Assembly: GCF_963668385.1 (NCBI RefSeq)
Contig: NZ_OY764327.1
Location: forward strand, 3,382,501-3,446,500
DNA length: 64,000 nucleotides
Direction: 5' to 3'
Source of the DNA: an uncultured Carboxylicivirga sp.
Lineage (GTDB): Bacteria > Bacteroidota > Bacteroidia > Bacteroidales > Marinilabiliaceae
Made by a program: the position numbers and the translations under genes. The first letter of the stretch is position 1. Every line of letters starts with the position of its first letter. Shown piece after piece: positions 51,282 to 59,876 of the stretch. The notes beneath the pieces were generated by a model. It made no database searches and was not told the origin of the DNA. It was given only the letters and a program-made list of their open reading frames with translations.

Positions 51282-53261
51282 ATGAGAAAAAGTTTAATGT
51301 ATGTGCTATTAAGCATGTGTGTCTTTACGGTATTGCAGGCTCAATCTTCTAAAAAAAGTAAATGGAGTTTACATACTACTTCAAAAAAAGCGGTTGCCTT
51401 ATATGCTTCTGCCGAAGAGATGTATGGGAAAGATAATCTGGATGAATCAATTCGACTTTTAGATGAGGCCATTAAAAAAGATGATAGCTTTATAGAGGCT
51501 TATTTATTAAAAGCAGATATTTACTTCAGAACATCGCAATATAATAAAGAGATTGATTGTATAGGCAAAGCTATTGATGTTGATAGTATGTATTTTGTTT
51601 CGGCTTTTTACAATATGGGGGTAGCTCAGTTTAATGTGGGCAATTATGCCGCTGTTGAAGGTTGGATGAACCGTTATATGGATAAAGTGAGAAGCGAGCG
51701 CTCAAAAGCCAAGGCACTAGCATATGTACATAAATCTAAGTTTGCAGCTAAGGCGGTTGCCGATCCTGTTAAAATTGCTCCGGTTAATTTAGGTGAACAT
51801 GTAAACAGTTTGTACGACGAATATTGGCCAAGCGTTAGTGCCGACGGGCAAAAACTGGTATATACAGTATTGGTGCCTCGCGATACATTGGCATTTAGAA
51901 TAAGCGATTTACAAAAGAATGCTCTTAATTTCAGAGAAGATTTTTATACTTCGGAATATGTAGACAGTGTTTGGACCATACGCGAAGCTGTTACTTCCAT
52001 CAATACCGATGGAAATGAAGGAGCACAATCGTTAAGTGCTGATGGTAACTGGATGTTTTTTGCTGCTTGTAGTCGCAAAGATTCAAAGGGTAGCTGTGAT
52101 TTATACTTCTCAAAAAGAACAAAAAACGGATGGACAGAACCTGTTAACCTGGGGGCGCCTGTTAATACACCTTTTTGGGAATCGCAGCCTAGTTTTTCGT
52201 CAGATGGTAAAACATTGTATTTTGTTAGCAGTCGTCCGGGTGGTGTTGGGAAAAAGGATATATGGAAAGCTTCGCTATTAGGATATAAAAAGGATGGATC
52301 ACCCTATTTTGGAGATGTTGAAAATTTGGGTGATAATGTAAATACTCCGGCCGATGAGAATTCTCCTTTTATTCATCACGATAATCAGACACTGTATTTT
52401 TCTTCGGAAGGATGGCCGGGTATGGGTAAGATGGATTTGTTTCTTTCTCGTCAGAATGAAATGGGAGAGTGGACAGCTCCTGTTAATTTAGGATATCCAT
52501 TAAATACCGAAGCTGATGAGATTGGATTGGTTTTAAATGCCAAAGGTGATGTTGGTTATTTTTCGTCGGATGGTGAAAAAGATGGGAAGTTTAGCAAAGA
52601 TTTATATCAGTTTGTAATGCCTGACCGAATCAGACCTAATCCATCGGCATATGTTAAGGGTAGGGTATTTGATAAAGAAACCCGAAAACAGTTGAGTGCA
52701 TTGTTAAAGGTGTCTGATCTGGCTAAGGGACGAACTGCTGTTTTAGCTGAATCAACCGATTACTCAGGCGAGTTTTTATTCTGTCTTCCTTTGGGTAATC
52801 AATATGGTTTAAATGTTGAAAAAGAAGGGTATTTGTTTTACTCCAGCTATTTTGATGTAAACAATATCAGCTCTGTGGATAATCCTCAAATATTAGATAT
52901 TTATTTAAGTCGCATTAAGTCGGGAGAAAAGATTGTGTTACGTAATGTGTTTTTCGAAACTGATTCATATGTACTTAAAGACGAATCGTTTATTGAGCTT
53001 AATAATGTGGTTCGCTTATTAAACATGAATAAAGAAGTAAAAGCTGAAATTGGAGGGCATACCGATAATGTGGGCACAGCTGCTTATAACAATAATCTGG
53101 CTCAGAAACGAGCAAAACAAGTATACGATTATCTGATTAGCCAGGGAGTGGCGGCAAGTCAGTTAAAATATAAGGGATATGGATTTAGCCAACCACTTGA
53201 TTCCAACGATACCGAAGAAGGGCGGGCTAATAACAGAAGAACAGAAGTGAAGATATTATAA
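51282..53261 (+). CDS. PorE-like OmpA-family protein with TPR, propeller and CRD
   Basis: 659 residues. Signal peptide cleaved after LQAQ. Domains: TPR (about 36-150), WD40-like/PD40 beta-propeller (about 165-445, with repeats such as YWPSVSADGQKLVY, QPSFSSDGKTLYFVSSRPGG and NSPFIHHDNQTLYFSSEGWPG), a carboxypeptidase-regulatory-like domain (about 450-540), and a C-terminal OmpA peptidoglycan-binding domain (about 555-659: FFETDSYVL, GGHTDNVG, NNRRTEV). This is the exact architecture of PorE of Porphyromonas gingivalis, which links the T9SS core to peptidoglycan. It may be PorE itself or one of its common paralogues. A TAACTTTG -7 box lies at 51212-51219. Confidence 0.88.
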   Translation: MRKSLMYVLLSMCVFTVLQAQSSKKSKWSLHTTSKKAVALYASAEEMYGKDNLDESIRLLDEAIKKDDSFIEAYLLKADIYFRTSQYNKEIDCIGKAIDVDSMYFVSAFYNMGVAQFNVGNYAAVEGWMNRYMDKVRSERSKAKALAYVHKSKFAAKAVADPVKIAPVNLGEHVNSLYDEYWPSVSADGQKLVYTVLVPRDTLAFRISDLQKNALNFREDFYTSEYVDSVWTIREAVTSINTDGNEGAQSLSADGNWMFFAACSRKDSKGSCDLYFSKRTKNGWTEPVNLGAPVNTPFWESQPSFSSDGKTLYFVSSRPGGVGKKDIWKASLLGYKKDGSPYFGDVENLGDNVNTPADENSPFIHHDNQTLYFSSEGWPGMGKMDLFLSRQNEMGEWTAPVNLGYPLNTEADEIGLVLNAKGDVGYFSSDGEKDGKFSKDLYQFVMPDRIRPNPSAYVKGRVFDKETRKQLSALLKVSDLAKGRTAVLAESTDYSGEFLFCLPLGNQYGLNVEKEGYLFYSSYFDVNNISSVDNPQILDIYLSRIKSGEKIVLRNVFFETDSYVLKDESFIELNNVVRLLNMNKEVKAEIGGHTDNVGTAAYNNNLAQKRAKQVYDYLISQGVAASQLKYKGYGFSQPLDSNDTEEGRANNRRTEVKIL

Positions 53262-53291
53262 AAAAAAAGCTGCCAAAAGGCAGCTTTTTTT
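53262..53291. terminator. Bidirectional terminator
   Basis: Stem core AGCTGCC / GGCAGCT with loop AAAA, flanked by A and T runs (arms about 53263-53274 and 53279-53290). Its right edge touches the stop codon of the convergent response-regulator gene. Confidence 0.9.
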
Positions 53292-53694
53292 ATTTGTTCA
53301 AATATTTTGAAAGCGTGTCCATCAGAATCTGAAGTCGAATGGGTTTCGCTAAATAATCATCACAGCCAGCTTCAAGACATTTTTCTCTTTCGCCCGACAT
53401 AACGTGGGCTGTTTGTGCAATTACCGGAATTTCAGCGTTAATAGCCTTAATTTCGCGGGTTGCAGTGTAGCCATCCATAATAGGTAGCTGAAGATCCATC
53501 AATACCAGATCGATCTTATTATCAGTAAAAAGGGTGATGGCTTCTTTACCATCTTTAGCCCACAAAATTTTTGCATTGGTTTTACGCAAAGCGGCATCAA
53601 AAAAGATTTTATTTGTATCAACATCTTCTACAACTAAAATTACTTTGTCTCCCCAGTTTTGAACCAACGAATTGTTTAATGCATCCGTACTCAT
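53290..53694 (-). CDS. Single-domain response regulator
   Basis: 134 residues, one CheY-like receiver: VVEDVDTNK acidic pocket, phosphoacceptor D67 (LMDLQLPIMDGYTATREI), the A-T switch QTAH and K117 (LAKPI). This sequence style is that of receiver domains from hybrid kinases of the Bacteroidota, here detached. No kinase or output gene is adjacent, so its partners are elsewhere. It could be a phosphate sink, a relay or a protein-binding switch. Confidence 0.88.
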   Translation of the reverse strand: MSTDALNNSLVQNWGDKVILVVEDVDTNKIFFDAALRKTNAKILWAKDGKEAITLFTDNKIDLVLMDLQLPIMDGYTATREIKAINAEIPVIAQTAHVMSGEREKCLEAGCDDYLAKPIRLQILMDTLSKYLNK

Positions 53695-54062
53695 AGCGAT
53701 TTCGGAATTTTTGAGTTTAGATTTCTAAATTATGGTTTGTTTACTTATTTTCCAAACATGTGTAATAAAAAACAACCAATGGGTAAATTTACTAATTAAT
53801 TTTAAATAACTGCTTAATATAACCAGTTCTATAACATACGTGATGAAATGTTAACTTATAAGTAATAGTAAATGTGTAGAATAAACGTTGTTAATTATTT
53901 ACTATATTTCATTAATACATATCTATATTTTAAGATCTCTATACGAGAGAGGGTGTATTCAATGCATTAGCATGGATAAATAGGTAAACAGAATATTATT
54001 AAGAGATATCTTGCCATTAAGGAAGGCATCTTTTAAATTAGTTGCGATAAAATAAACCAACT
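53695..54062. other. Divergent AT-rich intergenic region
   Basis: 368 bp between the response regulator (minus) and a small barrel gene (plus). Very AT-rich with only weak short inverted repeats (TCTC/GAGA near 53940). No clear -7 box or small ORF found. Confidence 0.45.
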
Positions 54063-54494
54063 ATGAAAAAAATTGTAATTCTGACCCTACTTATATGGGG
54101 AGCTATTAGTATGTCGAATGCTCAGGAAGTGGGTGTGCGGTTTGGAGATGTTACCGGAGGTAATGTAGCTATTGATGGAATGTTTTCTTTGGGCGAGTTT
54201 ACACGTGTTCATGCCGATGTGTCGTTTGGTAACGGTTTAGGGATTGATGCCTTATGGGATTTTATGTACCGTCCGTTAGGTGGTGAGGCTTTCGACTGGT
54301 ATATGGGTGTTGGTCCGTATACGTATTTAAGTAGCGATTTTGCTTTAGGAGCAGCTGGCGAAGTAGGACTTGAATATCATTTTAACGATATTCCACTGGC
54401 TATTGGTGCCGATTGGCGACCCTATCTTGAGATTATTGATGATACCAGTTTTGGTTTAAATTCCTTTGGTTTTAACGTGAGGTTTTGCTTTTAA
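54063..54494 (+). CDS. Small outer-membrane beta-barrel-like protein
   Basis: 143 residues with signal peptide cleaved after MSNAQ. The mature protein is Gly- and aromatic-rich with about eight amphipathic strands (EVGVRFGDVTGGNVAIDGMF, here abbreviated, VHADVSFGNG, WYMGVGPYTYL, GLEYHFND, FGFNVRFCF) and ends in Phe, as expected of a small eight-stranded barrel. Function unknown. It is monocistronic, ends at a strong bidirectional terminator and is convergent with the diflavin reductase. Confidence 0.75.
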   Translation: MKKIVILTLLIWGAISMSNAQEVGVRFGDVTGGNVAIDGMFSLGEFTRVHADVSFGNGLGIDALWDFMYRPLGGEAFDWYMGVGPYTYLSSDFALGAAGEVGLEYHFNDIPLAIGADWRPYLEIIDDTSFGLNSFGFNVRFCF

Positions 54495-54512
54495 CAATCT
54501 TGATAATATAAA

Positions 54513-54541
54513 TAAGAAGGATGCCATTAGCATCCTTCTTA
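54513..54541. terminator. Bidirectional terminator
   Basis: Perfect 12-bp stem with core AAGAAGGATGC / GCATCCTTCTT and loop CATTA, between the convergent barrel and reductase genes. The T tract is short on both strands. Confidence 0.85.
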
Positions 54542-54544
54542 ATT

Positions 54545-56206
54545 TTAATATAAATCTTCATGTATGATGCCGCTCTCCTGCATCTGCACAATTTCGTTGT
54601 TAGCTTTTTCTTTCGAAATACCTTTTTGTGTCATAATTATATCCGATAGAGCATTGCGCACATCATGGCCCATGTGAGTATGGCCACATAAGTAAATGTG
54701 TGCTCCGGCTTTCATCCAATCATACAATTCTGCACTTTTCTTGTTTAATAGATGTTGTACATAAACCTTCTCTTTTTGATCGCGCGAGAAACAAACATCT
54801 AAATGTTTAAGGTAGCCCAATTGCTGGTATTCAAGCAACTCATCTTCGTACAAAAAGTCTTCCAATTGTTTTTTATCACCCCAAATTAACCAGTTATTTC
54901 CCTTTGTATCAGATGCTTTTCGGTCTTGTAAAAAACCTAGGTAAGGAGCAATACCCGTACCTACTCCAATCATAATTACCGGTGTTTTCTCATTATCGGG
55001 CAAGTGAAAAGTGGGACTTGGAGTCAAACGAAAATTCACTTTCGATCCTTCCTGCAAGCTTTCGTTGATGTATGTTGACGCAGCTCCTTCGTATTGTCTC
55101 TCTCTGGCTTCGAATCGAATGGTTTTGATGGTTAAATGAATTTCATCAGGATAGGCTTTGTAACCTGAGGCAATGGAATAGTAGCGCGATTGTAACGGAC
55201 TAAGTATTTTTATAAATGATTCTGCACTAATAGAAGCCGGATAGTCTTTTAGTAAATCAAGCACATCTTTATCTGCTACGTAGTGATTTAATTCTTCGTG
55301 ATTATCTATTAATGCTTGCAGATCTTTACTAGCCGTTATGCTTTGGTACTTACGAACTACCTTTCGGTTTAATTTGGTTAATTCATAGTTGTATTTCAAT
55401 TGATGACCAAGAGGTTTATCATGATCAGTTAAAGACTGGTTGGCATCAATTTGTAAAGCTTCAGTTATTTGTGTTACCAACTGATCAGGATTTTCGGGAA
55501 TTATCTCGATGCAATCGCCACTTTCATAATCAATTTTGTTTACACTATTGTCCAGCACAATATGATAGGTTGCCTTCTCATGCTGGCCTTTGGTTAAAAT
55601 CTTTCGTTTGGTTAATGTTGCTTGTAATAATTCAGGTTCATTAAATTCAATTGCCGGTGGTGTTACTTCTTTTTTGATTGATTCTTTGTTGGTGTTGGTG
55701 ATATGATAATACACTTTTTCTATCCATTTTAATGCATCATCTTTAAAGTCTACATCACAATCGATACGAGGCATGATTGATTGTGCACCCTTTGTATTTA
55801 ATTGCTCGTCGATAAGTTTGCCTGCACCACAGAAAAACTCATAACTGGAATCTCCCAATGCTAATATCGAGTATTTTAAGTTGGTTAATTCCGGAAAGTC
55901 GGCATGAGTAAGCATTCTATAAAACTTGCGACTATTTGGTGGAAGTTCTCCTTCGCCATCGGTACTCATTACTATTAACAATAGTTTTTCGGAAAACAGA
56001 CGGTTGGTATCGTATTTACTCAGGTTAAAACAATCGCTTTCGATGTTATTTTGCTTCAGTGTTTTTTGCAACTGTTGGGCTACCATTTGAGCATTTCCTG
56101 TTTTGGTTCCATATACAATGGTTGCCGGAGGACAGTCATAAAACTTATCGGGGTTTATTTGTAATGGTTTAGGGGTTCTTTTAAATATTGATGATAAAAA
56201 TCCCAT
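54545..56206 (-). CDS. CysJ-like diflavin reductase
   Basis: 553 residues: flavodoxin domain (about 28-170; YGTKTGNAQMVAQQL and STDGEGELPPNS for FMN), FAD-binding domain (about 190-400; RYYSIASG) and NADPH-binding domain (about 405-553; GVGTGIAPYLGFLQDR, YLCGHTHMGHDV). This is the layout of the sulfite reductase flavoprotein subunit and cytochrome P450 reductase. No sulfite reductase hemoprotein (CysI) or P450 is near, so the electron acceptor is uncertain. The N-terminal 25 residues form a basic, possibly membrane-attaching segment. Confidence 0.88.
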   Translation of the reverse strand: MGFLSSIFKRTPKPLQINPDKFYDCPPATIVYGTKTGNAQMVAQQLQKTLKQNNIESDCFNLSKYDTNRLFSEKLLLIVMSTDGEGELPPNSRKFYRMLTHADFPELTNLKYSILALGDSSYEFFCGAGKLIDEQLNTKGAQSIMPRIDCDVDFKDDALKWIEKVYYHITNTNKESIKKEVTPPAIEFNEPELLQATLTKRKILTKGQHEKATYHIVLDNSVNKIDYESGDCIEIIPENPDQLVTQITEALQIDANQSLTDHDKPLGHQLKYNYELTKLNRKVVRKYQSITASKDLQALIDNHEELNHYVADKDVLDLLKDYPASISAESFIKILSPLQSRYYSIASGYKAYPDEIHLTIKTIRFEARERQYEGAASTYINESLQEGSKVNFRLTPSPTFHLPDNEKTPVIMIGVGTGIAPYLGFLQDRKASDTKGNNWLIWGDKKQLEDFLYEDELLEYQQLGYLKHLDVCFSRDQKEKVYVQHLLNKKSAELYDWMKAGAHIYLCGHTHMGHDVRNALSDIIMTQKGISKEKANNEIVQMQESGIIHEDLY

Positions 56207-56391
56207 TTTTCAAGGTTTATGTTGTGTGAGTTTTTACTTGTAACCGTTGTAAAACACAGAAGTTGTCAATTAGTTTGAAAAAAGTAATTATCTATTCATT
56301 CTAAAGATGTATGATAGAGTTATAGTAAGCTGAATTGCATTTTATGACAGAATGTGTCGTATTTATTACATTTAACTATTCGTATAATTTC

Positions 56392-56399
56392 TATTTTTG
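56392..56399 (+). promoter_or_regulatory. Possible -7 box of the BNR_4 gene
   Basis: TATTTTTG fits TAnnTTTG; ATG 56419 follows after 19 bases. The -33 region is only T-rich (TTTA at 56371-56374). Confidence 0.45.
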
Positions 56400-56418
56400 A
56401 TTAAAATTTAATGGAATA

Positions 56419-57717
56419 ATGAAGAAATCGATAAGCTTTGTGCTACTTGTATTAAGTATTAATGTGATGTTATCGGCCCAAAATGTAGTTGATGTGGCCG
56501 AAGGTTGGGCAAACAACTCGGTGAATGCGGTTGTATTTCGTCAAAACTCATTGGTAACAGCAGCCGATACACAATTTGTAGCCTTTTATAATGCCGATGG
56601 ATATCTCACTTTGGGCAAAAGGTATATAAAATCAAAAGAGTTTGAAACCCATGTTACACAATATACAGGTAATGTAAAAGATGCTCATAATTGCATAAGT
56701 ATCATGGTTGATGGTGATGGATATGTACATGTTTCGTGGGATCATCATGGTCATCCGTTACGATATGCAAAAAGTTTGAAGCCATACGGATTGGAGCTGG
56801 GCAAAAAAGAATCGATGGCCGGAGTAAAAGAGGACAATGTAACTTATCCACAGTTTTATAAAATGCCTGATGGTAATCTTATTTTTATGTATCGCGATGG
56901 AATGTCGGGTAGAGGAAACCTGGCAATGCAGAAATACGATATCAAAACAAAGAAATGGACTTTATTATACGATAACCTGATTGATGGTGAAGGTGAACGA
57001 AATGCCTATTGGCAGGCCTGTGTCGATGCTAAAGGAACCATTCATGTATCGTGGGTATGGCGCGAAACCTGGGATGTTTCATCTAATCATGATATGTGTT
57101 ATGCCCGCTCGACCGATGGGGGTGTAAGCTGGGAAAAAACCAACGGCGAGAAATATACGTTACCTATTACAGCGGCAACAGCCGAGTATGCTTGTCGTAT
57201 TCCTCAAAAAAGCGAATTAATTAACCAAACCTCAATGGTGGCCGATGCTAAAGGTCAACCTTATATTGCTTCGTATTGGCGCGAAGAAGGATCTGATATT
57301 CCACAATATCAATTGGTAACTTGTCAGAATGGTAAATGGATTCATCAGAACCTGAATTTTCGAACAACTCCTTTCTCTTTAAGCGGAGGAGGAACCAAAC
57401 GCATTCCTATATCACGACCTCAGATTGTAGCTCAATCAAAAGGAAAGAAAACAAAGGCTTATATCATTTTTAGAGACGAAGAACGTGGCGAAAAAGTATC
57501 GATGGCCAAAGTAACTATGTGTAAGAAAAACAATGTAAAAGTGACTGATATTACCGATTTTGGTGTTGGACTTTGGGAGCCTTCTTTCGATACTGAATTA
57601 TGGAAAGAAAAGGGAAAACTTCATTTGTTTGTGCAAAAAGTTGATCAGATTGATGGAGAAGGAGTGGCTAAAGCAAAACCAACTATGGTAAAAGTACTAG
57701 AAGTAAAAGGTTTGTAA
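56419..57717 (+). CDS. BNR_4 beta-propeller protein, possible polysaccharide lyase
   Basis: 432 residues with signal peptide cleaved after MLSAQ. The mature protein is a seven-bladed-type propeller with BNR_4 features: HVSWDHHGHPLRYAKS, YPQFYKMPDGNLIFMYRDG, SWVWRETWDVSSNHDMCYARSTDGG and INQTSMVADAKGQPYIASYWRE. PL24/PL25 ulvan lyases share this fold; as I recall their active site has His, His, Tyr and Arg, with Tyr and Arg 16 residues apart, and the same spacing exists here (Tyr of YPQF to Arg of YRDG). It may cleave uronic-acid polysaccharides in the periplasm or outside the cell. The next gene is a GH3 lipoprotein. Confidence 0.75.
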   Translation: MKKSISFVLLVLSINVMLSAQNVVDVAEGWANNSVNAVVFRQNSLVTAADTQFVAFYNADGYLTLGKRYIKSKEFETHVTQYTGNVKDAHNCISIMVDGDGYVHVSWDHHGHPLRYAKSLKPYGLELGKKESMAGVKEDNVTYPQFYKMPDGNLIFMYRDGMSGRGNLAMQKYDIKTKKWTLLYDNLIDGEGERNAYWQACVDAKGTIHVSWVWRETWDVSSNHDMCYARSTDGGVSWEKTNGEKYTLPITAATAEYACRIPQKSELINQTSMVADAKGQPYIASYWREEGSDIPQYQLVTCQNGKWIHQNLNFRTTPFSLSGGGTKRIPISRPQIVAQSKGKKTKAYIIFRDEERGEKVSMAKVTMCKKNNVKVTDITDFGVGLWEPSFDTELWKEKGKLHLFVQKVDQIDGEGVAKAKPTMVKVLEVKGL

Positions 57718-57742
57718 ATCCATAATTGTTAAAATATAACTG

Positions 57743-57774
57743 AGCTGATGGTGCATAGCTGTCAGCTTTTTTTG
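57743..57774 (+). terminator. Terminator of the BNR_4 gene
   Basis: AGCTGATGG pairs with CTGTCAGCT (nine pairs, two of them G-T), followed by seven Ts. Confidence 0.75.
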
Positions 57775-57808
57775 TTTCATTATTAAAGCTATTTGTATTA
57801 ATCAACTT

Positions 57809-59578
57809 ATGAAAAATCCAATAACATTAATCCTGATGTATGCCTTTGTGCTCACAGGATGTCATTCACATGGTTCAGGCGACATTAACATGCCTGCTCC
57901 TCTTTTATCAGATAACCACGAATGGCGTGTGCTAAGTGTACGCGAGAAGGCGGCGCAACTGGTGTGTTATCAGTATAATAAAGAAGAAATGCTTCGTTTG
58001 GGAAATGGTTCGATGGAGCAGTTTTTTCAGAAATATCCGGTTGGGGCTGTGTTTTTAGCCAACTGGACAATTGCCGGATTGGTTGATAAAGACTCGGTGA
58101 AGAATGAATACATTAACGTTGTTCGGCAGTGTAACAAAGCATCGAAATATCCGCTTTTGTTTTCTGAGGATTTTGAAACCGGATTAGGTTTTGCTATTCC
58201 TGGCTATACTCAATTGGTGACCGAAATGGGCTTAGGAGCAGCTAATTCCGAAGAACTGGCGGCCCAATATGGAAATATTATTGCATCGGAAGCCCGAAGC
58301 GTTGGTATAAACTGGTTGTTACATCCGGTTGCCGATTTAAATATTAACCCTTTTAGCTATATAACCAATGTACGATCGGTTGGTACAAGAGCCGATTTAG
58401 CCATTAAAATTTTGCCTCATCAAATAAAAGCCATGCAGGCAAATGGTGTGGCTGCAACAGCCAAGCATTTTCCGGGCGATGGAACCGATTTTATCAACCA
58501 ACACTTTTCAACTTCCGAAAATAAGCTGAGTATAGAAGAGTGGAACAATAGTTATGGAAAAGTATATCAAACATTGATTGATGGCGGTGTTAAGGTGATT
58601 ATGCCGGGTCATATTTCTTTTCCGGCTTATCAAAAACATAAGCATAACGGCGAATATTTGCCAGCCACATTATCAAACGAACTGATAGAAGGATTGCTTA
58701 AGAAAGAACTGAATTTTAAAGGAGTAGTTGTTAGTGATGCCTTGAATATGGCTGGTATAGCCGGGTTTTATGATTCGCAACTCGAAACCGAGGTTGAATG
58801 TTTTAAGGCTGGAACCGATATGTTGCTATGGCCTTCGTTAGAAGTTATAGATACCATTGAAGCTCGTGTGGTACGTGGCGAAATTGACATACGACGATTG
58901 GATGATGCCGTGGCCCGGGTTTGGAATTTGAAGGATGACTTAGGTCTGTTTAAGCCATTATATAAAAGTGTAAAGCCTTTGCTTAACAATGATTTTCAAC
59001 AACATCATCAACAGGCTGATAATATAGCACGTAAGGCAATTACCCCTATTGGCGAAAACAAAGTAACGCTACCGTGGATAACAGCCAAGGATAAAAACAT
59101 TTTATTGGTAGAGGTAATGCAGGATTATAAAGAAGGTGTTTTTAATGTTTTGGTCGATGAATTAACCAAACGAGGAGCGCAGGTTACCGTTCGTCGAAAC
59201 CTGAGTTATTTCGAACAAGGATCGCAACTTCAGGAATTGGCCGAACAGTACGATAAAATTTTGTTTGCCTATTACAGTGTGCCCGGGGTGCCCTGGGGCG
59301 ATTTATCGTTGTATGGCCCCGAAGCATTAACAATGTGGTCGTCTAATAGGCTTCCAAAAGACAAGGTAATAAGTATAGGTTTTGGCGATCCGTATAAAAA
59401 TATCATTTACCTGCCGCGCATAACACAGCGGATTAACTGTTATAATATTGATGAGCATTCGCAAAAAGCGCTGGTTGAAGCTTTATGGGGCGATTATAAA
59501 ACAACAGGAGTATCGCCGGTGACTTATCCGCAGTTTAATTATGCTATTGAAGAGGTTGTTTCACTTTCAGATGAATAA
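57809..59578 (+). CDS. GH3 glycoside hydrolase lipoprotein
   Basis: 589 residues. Lipoprotein signal (VLTGCHS, Cys18). GH3 N-terminal barrel with the substrate-binding KHFPGDGTDFINQHF block and nucleophile D310 in VVVSDALNMAG. The block has an Asp where NagZ has its conserved His (KHFPGHG), and a His follows within the loop, which leaves open whether it is a beta-N-acetylhexosaminidase or beta-glucosidase type. A C-terminal alpha/beta domain (about 415-589) follows. It is likely to trim terminal beta-linked sugars in the periplasm or on the surface. It starts 91 bp after the BNR_4 gene across a terminator. Confidence 0.88.
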   Translation: MKNPITLILMYAFVLTGCHSHGSGDINMPAPLLSDNHEWRVLSVREKAAQLVCYQYNKEEMLRLGNGSMEQFFQKYPVGAVFLANWTIAGLVDKDSVKNEYINVVRQCNKASKYPLLFSEDFETGLGFAIPGYTQLVTEMGLGAANSEELAAQYGNIIASEARSVGINWLLHPVADLNINPFSYITNVRSVGTRADLAIKILPHQIKAMQANGVAATAKHFPGDGTDFINQHFSTSENKLSIEEWNNSYGKVYQTLIDGGVKVIMPGHISFPAYQKHKHNGEYLPATLSNELIEGLLKKELNFKGVVVSDALNMAGIAGFYDSQLETEVECFKAGTDMLLWPSLEVIDTIEARVVRGEIDIRRLDDAVARVWNLKDDLGLFKPLYKSVKPLLNNDFQQHHQQADNIARKAITPIGENKVTLPWITAKDKNILLVEVMQDYKEGVFNVLVDELTKRGAQVTVRRNLSYFEQGSQLQELAEQYDKILFAYYSVPGVPWGDLSLYGPEALTMWSSNRLPKDKVISIGFGDPYKNIIYLPRITQRINCYNIDEHSQKALVEALWGDYKTTGVSPVTYPQFNYAIEEVVSLSDE

Positions 59579-59642
59579 TACTATCTGATTGTATTTATTA
59601 TGAAGGCTTGTTGTTTTGGCCGATATATATGTAAATAACTAA

Positions 59643-59806
59643 GGTGACAAGAATGTTTTTCTACCGTAGGCAACATACAAAATTGTTATCGGGCACAAGA
59701 GCAAATTATTGTCTGGCATCACACAAAAATGTTATCGGGCACCACATTTTATTATTGTTAGGGACAAGAATTTATTATTATCGAGCATAAGAAAAAACTA
59801 TTGTTA
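59643..59806. repeat. Degenerate 23-bp tandem repeat array
   Basis: Six consecutive 23-bp units starting at 59669, 59692, 59715, 59738, 59761 and 59784, preceded by a 26-bp variant at 59643. Each unit begins GGCA or a variant (GGGA, AGCA), continues with CA/AA-rich sequence, and ends in TTATTGTTA, GTTATCG or a similar T-rich tail. The period is exact although the sequence has drifted. 23 is not a multiple of three and no ORF spans it, so it is non-coding. There are no spacers, so it is not CRISPR. Confidence 0.8.
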
Positions 59807-59819
59807 TAAAGAAAAAAGC

Positions 59820-59853
59820 AAAAGGCTGAATCAACGTGATGATTCAGCCTTTT
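59820..59853 (-). terminator. Terminator of the exporter operon
   Basis: 14-bp perfect stem with core AAAAGGCTGAATCA / TGATTCAGCCTTTT and a 6-nt loop. On the minus strand the stem is followed by GCTTTTTTC, so it ends the operon whose last stop is at 59877. Confidence 0.88.
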
Positions 59854-59876
59854 GTAACTATCAAACTATTCAACTA

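Noticed and set aside
18752-53291. The two GCTGCC hairpins (18752 and 53262) as copies of a mobile repeat
   Set aside because: Similarity is limited to the short terminator stem; flanks and loops differ, so independent terminators are the simpler reading.
59669-59806. CRISPR array from the regular 23-bp repeats
   Set aside because: Units are directly adjacent with no unique spacers, the sequence is degenerate, and no cas gene is present.
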